Shown: positions 62,288 through 64,000 of the stretch, in pieces
How positions within the stretch are numbered: position 1 is the stretch's first letter
Layout of the letters: every line of letters starts with the position of its first letter
Source: Alloprevotella rava
Lineage (GTDB): Bacteria > Bacteroidota > Bacteroidia > Bacteroidales > Bacteroidaceae
Reading direction: 5' to 3'
Length of the DNA stretch: 64,000 nucleotides
Assembly: GCF_014195585.1 (NCBI RefSeq)
Contig: NZ_JACICA010000002.1
Span: 62,001 to 126,000 of the forward strand
Translations under genes and position numbers: made by a program
Notes under the pieces: generated by a model
The model's database searches: none
What the model was told of the DNA's origin: nothing
Seen by the model: the letters and a program-made list of their open reading frames with translations, nothing else

Positions 62288-62330
62288 GAGAGAAACGGCC
62301 CTTATGGGGTCGTTTCTCTCTTTTTCTTTT
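62288..62330 (+). terminator. Terminator of the DUF2723 gene
   Basis: Stem GAGAGAAACG / CGTTTCTCTC with a 13-base loop that itself can pair (CCCTTATGGGG), followed by a T-rich run. Confidence 0.9.
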
Positions 62331-62362
62331 TAGCACAACACTCATAAAATCTCTCCCGAAAT

Positions 62363-62974
62363 ATGTTTATCGAACAACCCACCAAATGGCTCCGATGGCT
62401 CTACCCGCTGGCTCTCTGGCGGATGGACAAAAACGTTCGTGCCGTTTATCTCACCTTCGACGATGGACCTATCCCTGAAGTGACGCCGTGGGTGCTCGAC
62501 GTATTGGACCATTACGGCATCAAGGCCACCTTTTTCATGGTGGGCGACAATGTGAGGAAGCATCCCGAGATTTATGAGATGGTCAAGCAGCGCGGACATC
62601 GCATCGGAAACCATACTTTCAACCATATCGGCTCGCTGCGCCATGGCATCAACAGCTATATGCGCAACGTGGAGAAGGCCAACGCCTACCTCCGTACCGA
62701 TCTCTTCCGACCGCCCCACGGCTGGATGAAACCCGCTCTCTATGTGGCCGCCCGCTTAAAGTATCGCGTGGTGATGTGGGACCTCGTGACGCGCGACTAC
62801 AGTAAGCGCCTCAATGGCCGCGATGTGTTACGCAACGTGCAGCGTTATGCTCGCAACGGGAGTATCATCACTTTCCACGATTCGCTCAAATCCCACGACA
62901 AAATTCTCTATGCCCTCCCTCGCGCCATCGAATGGCTTCGCGATCAGGGCTATGAATTCAAAGTGTTCGATTAG
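62363..62974 (+). CDS. Polysaccharide deacetylase (NodB homology, CE4)
   Basis: A protein of 203 residues that is nearly all NodB domain. Motif 1 is TFDDGP (catalytic base and metal Asp), motif 2 is GNHTFNH with the two metal-binding His, motif 3 is RPPHGWMKP, motif 4 contains WDLVTRDY and motif 5 is SIITFHDS. The family removes N- or O-acetyl groups from peptidoglycan or other polysaccharides. There is no clear signal peptide; the N-terminus WLRWLYPLALW may be a short membrane anchor. It lies just beyond the DUF2723 terminator. Confidence 0.93.
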   Translation: MFIEQPTKWLRWLYPLALWRMDKNVRAVYLTFDDGPIPEVTPWVLDVLDHYGIKATFFMVGDNVRKHPEIYEMVKQRGHRIGNHTFNHIGSLRHGINSYMRNVEKANAYLRTDLFRPPHGWMKPALYVAARLKYRVVMWDLVTRDYSKRLNGRDVLRNVQRYARNGSIITFHDSLKSHDKILYALPRAIEWLRDQGYEFKVFD

Positions 62975-63290
62975 GGCACGGCAAGCGGCAAAAGTTCTCG
63001 CATTCCTTGACATTGTTCTACACACAAAGAGATGGCAAAAAATCTCCATTCAGCGCCATCTGCGGCTTTCTGCATGAAATCTGCCCTTGTGGGTGATAGA
63101 TGTAACATGCAAAAAGCCCCAGATGGCGCTGATTTTCTTGTTTTTCCACGGATTTTCTCTAAAACAAAGCAAAATTAAGCGGGAGATAGCAACAGTTTTC
63201 CTTATTGTGTCAGCCAACGCAATAAGGATGTCAGCTGGGGCAATAAGGGTGTCAGCCCATAGCCTTATTGTATCTGCCAACAACCTTATT
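62975..63290. other. Intergenic region between the deacetylase gene and the IS982 element
   Basis: No gene is supported. It contains a short inverted repeat (CGCCATCTG...CAGATGGCGC around 63051-63128) and CCTTATTG block copy 7, into which the IS982 element is inserted. Confidence 0.6.
63200..63290. repeat. CCTTATTG repeat block, copy 7, cut by IS982
   Basis: CCTTATTG, GTCAGCCAAC, CAATAAGG, GTCAGCTGGG, CAATAAGG, GTCAGCCCAT, CCTTATTG and finally CCTTATT, where the IS982 left end (ACCCC) starts. The central palindromes have decayed. Confidence 0.8.
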
Positions 63291-64000
63291 ACCCCAATTC
63301 GGGATAAGCAGTTCTTCTTTTTCCTCAAAAAAAGTTTCAATAAAAGCCTAAAAAGAGGATTGTTTTTTGTATATTTACTGTTGATTATCAATCATATAAC
63401 AAAAGAACAATCCTCATGAAACTTGTCAGCAAAGTTACGGAAATCTATTGTATTGCAGATGATTTCTGCAAAGAATATCATTTAGAATTGAACAAAACCT
63501 CTCTTTCGCTCTCAAATCCCTCTGCCAATAGTCCAAAACATCGCAAGAGAAAAGGACGAATGAGTGATGCTGAAATGATCACAATTCTTATATTGTTTCA
63601 CAGCAATACATTTCGGAATTTCAAACATTTCTATCTCTTCTATGTTTGCCGAGAACTAAAAAAAGAGTTTCCCAATCTACTCTCCTATACACGCTTCGTT
63701 GAACGTATGCCTCGTGTTGCAATCCCTCTCTTGCTTTTTCTCAAACTGGGATTAATGGGAGAATGCACAGGGATAACCTTTATCGATTCCACACGTATTC
63801 CCGTGTGCGACAATAAGAGACAATCCCGTAATCGCGTATTCAAAGGGTACGCCCAGAAGGGGAAAAGTACGATGGGATGGTACTATGGATTCAAACTTCA
63901 TCTTTTGTGTAATGAACGAGGCGAACTACTCAATTTTGCACTAACCCGAGCCAATGTAGACGACCGTAACCCAAAAGTATTCAACGATTTGACGAAGGAT
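63291..64000 (+). mobile_element. IS982-family insertion sequence, second copy (left part; continues beyond the window)
   Basis: Begins with the same left inverted repeat as the element at 6221 (ACCCCAATTCGGGATAAGCA). It differs from that copy by a small number of substitutions and by having the 13 bases that the first copy lacks. The right end is outside the window. Confidence 0.95.
63416..64000 (+). CDS. IS982-family transposase (first 195 residues, apparently intact)
   Basis: The frame is open through the window end. Features seen are KHRKRKGRMSDAEMITILIL, the first catalytic Asp in FIDSTRIPVC, VFKGYAQKGKSTMGWYYGFK and the second Asp region LTRANVDDRNPK. The conserved GWYYGFKLH segment missing in the copy at 6346 is present. 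The final glutamate region is outside. This copy could supply transposase for both elements. Confidence 0.95.
   Translation, partial: MKLVSKVTEIYCIADDFCKEYHLELNKTSLSLSNPSANSPKHRKRKGRMSDAEMITILILFHSNTFRNFKHFYLFYVCRELKKEFPNLLSYTRFVERMPRVAIPLLLFLKLGLMGECTGITFIDSTRIPVCDNKRQSRNRVFKGYAQKGKSTMGWYYGFKLHLLCNERGELLNFALTRANVDDRNPKVFNDLTKD

Overview
The window looks like a chromosomal segment of an anaerobic or nanaerobic member of the Bacteroidales, most likely Prevotella-like. Seen directly: promoters of the Bacteroidetes type (TAnnTTTG at -7, TTTG/TTG about 19-20 bases upstream), AT-rich leaders without Shine-Dalgarno sequences, a SusC/SusD pair, BspA-type leucine-rich-repeat surface proteins, a type IX secretion (T9SS) C-terminal domain, a DUF4492-cydAB operon and a serine-type sulfatase. 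The genus is inference.

Layout. 1-400: 5' part of ruvB. 800-5727: a decayed copy of a surface-protein module (chimeric sulfatase remnant, 65-aa peptide gene, BspA-like gene). 6221-7377: a frameshifted IS982-family element. 7397-11834: rnhB, a YbjQ-family gene and sufS-sufD-sufC without sufB. 12081-15443: a large secreted F5/8C protein. 15604-22829: the intact second copy of the module (sulfatase, T9SS cargo protein, 65-aa peptide, BspA-like protein). 23314-27169: S41 peptidase, PfkB kinase, two identical tRNA-Asn genes, M15 peptidase. 27597-35387: acetyltransferase, tRNA-Gln, a secreted protein and susC-susD, enclosed by two inverted ~340-bp non-coding repeats. 36233-41681: S41 peptidase-coaD and parE-acetyltransferase operons. 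42403-51126: a small orphan gene, cydB-cydA-DUF4492, tpx, NUDIX, M16 peptidase, flippase, SpmA/SpmB-like protein. 51877-62974: pnp, purD, a membrane-protein/zinc-uptake operon (znuA-znuC without a permease), a DUF2723 protein and a polysaccharide deacetylase. 63291-64000: the left part of a second, so far intact IS982 element.

Housekeeping genes (ruvB, rnhB, suf, coaD, parE, cyd, pnp, purD) alternate with surface genes (BspA-like proteins, sulfatase, SusC/D, F5/8C protein). The surface part suggests binding and uptake of host or dietary glycans and adhesion, with export by Sec and probably T9SS.

The least explained content is non-coding. First, seven intergenic blocks are built from CCTTATTG/CAATAAGG arms around the palindrome GTCAGCTGAC. 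Second, three of those blocks are joined to a core carrying eight or nine GTGACAAC octamers in both orientations; two of these composite elements flank the susCD region as inverted repeats. Third, a dispersed duplication of the sulfatase/BspA module shows a 2.4-kb internal deletion at a 5-base microhomology, and its two BspA genes share near-identical 3' ends but differ in their repeats.
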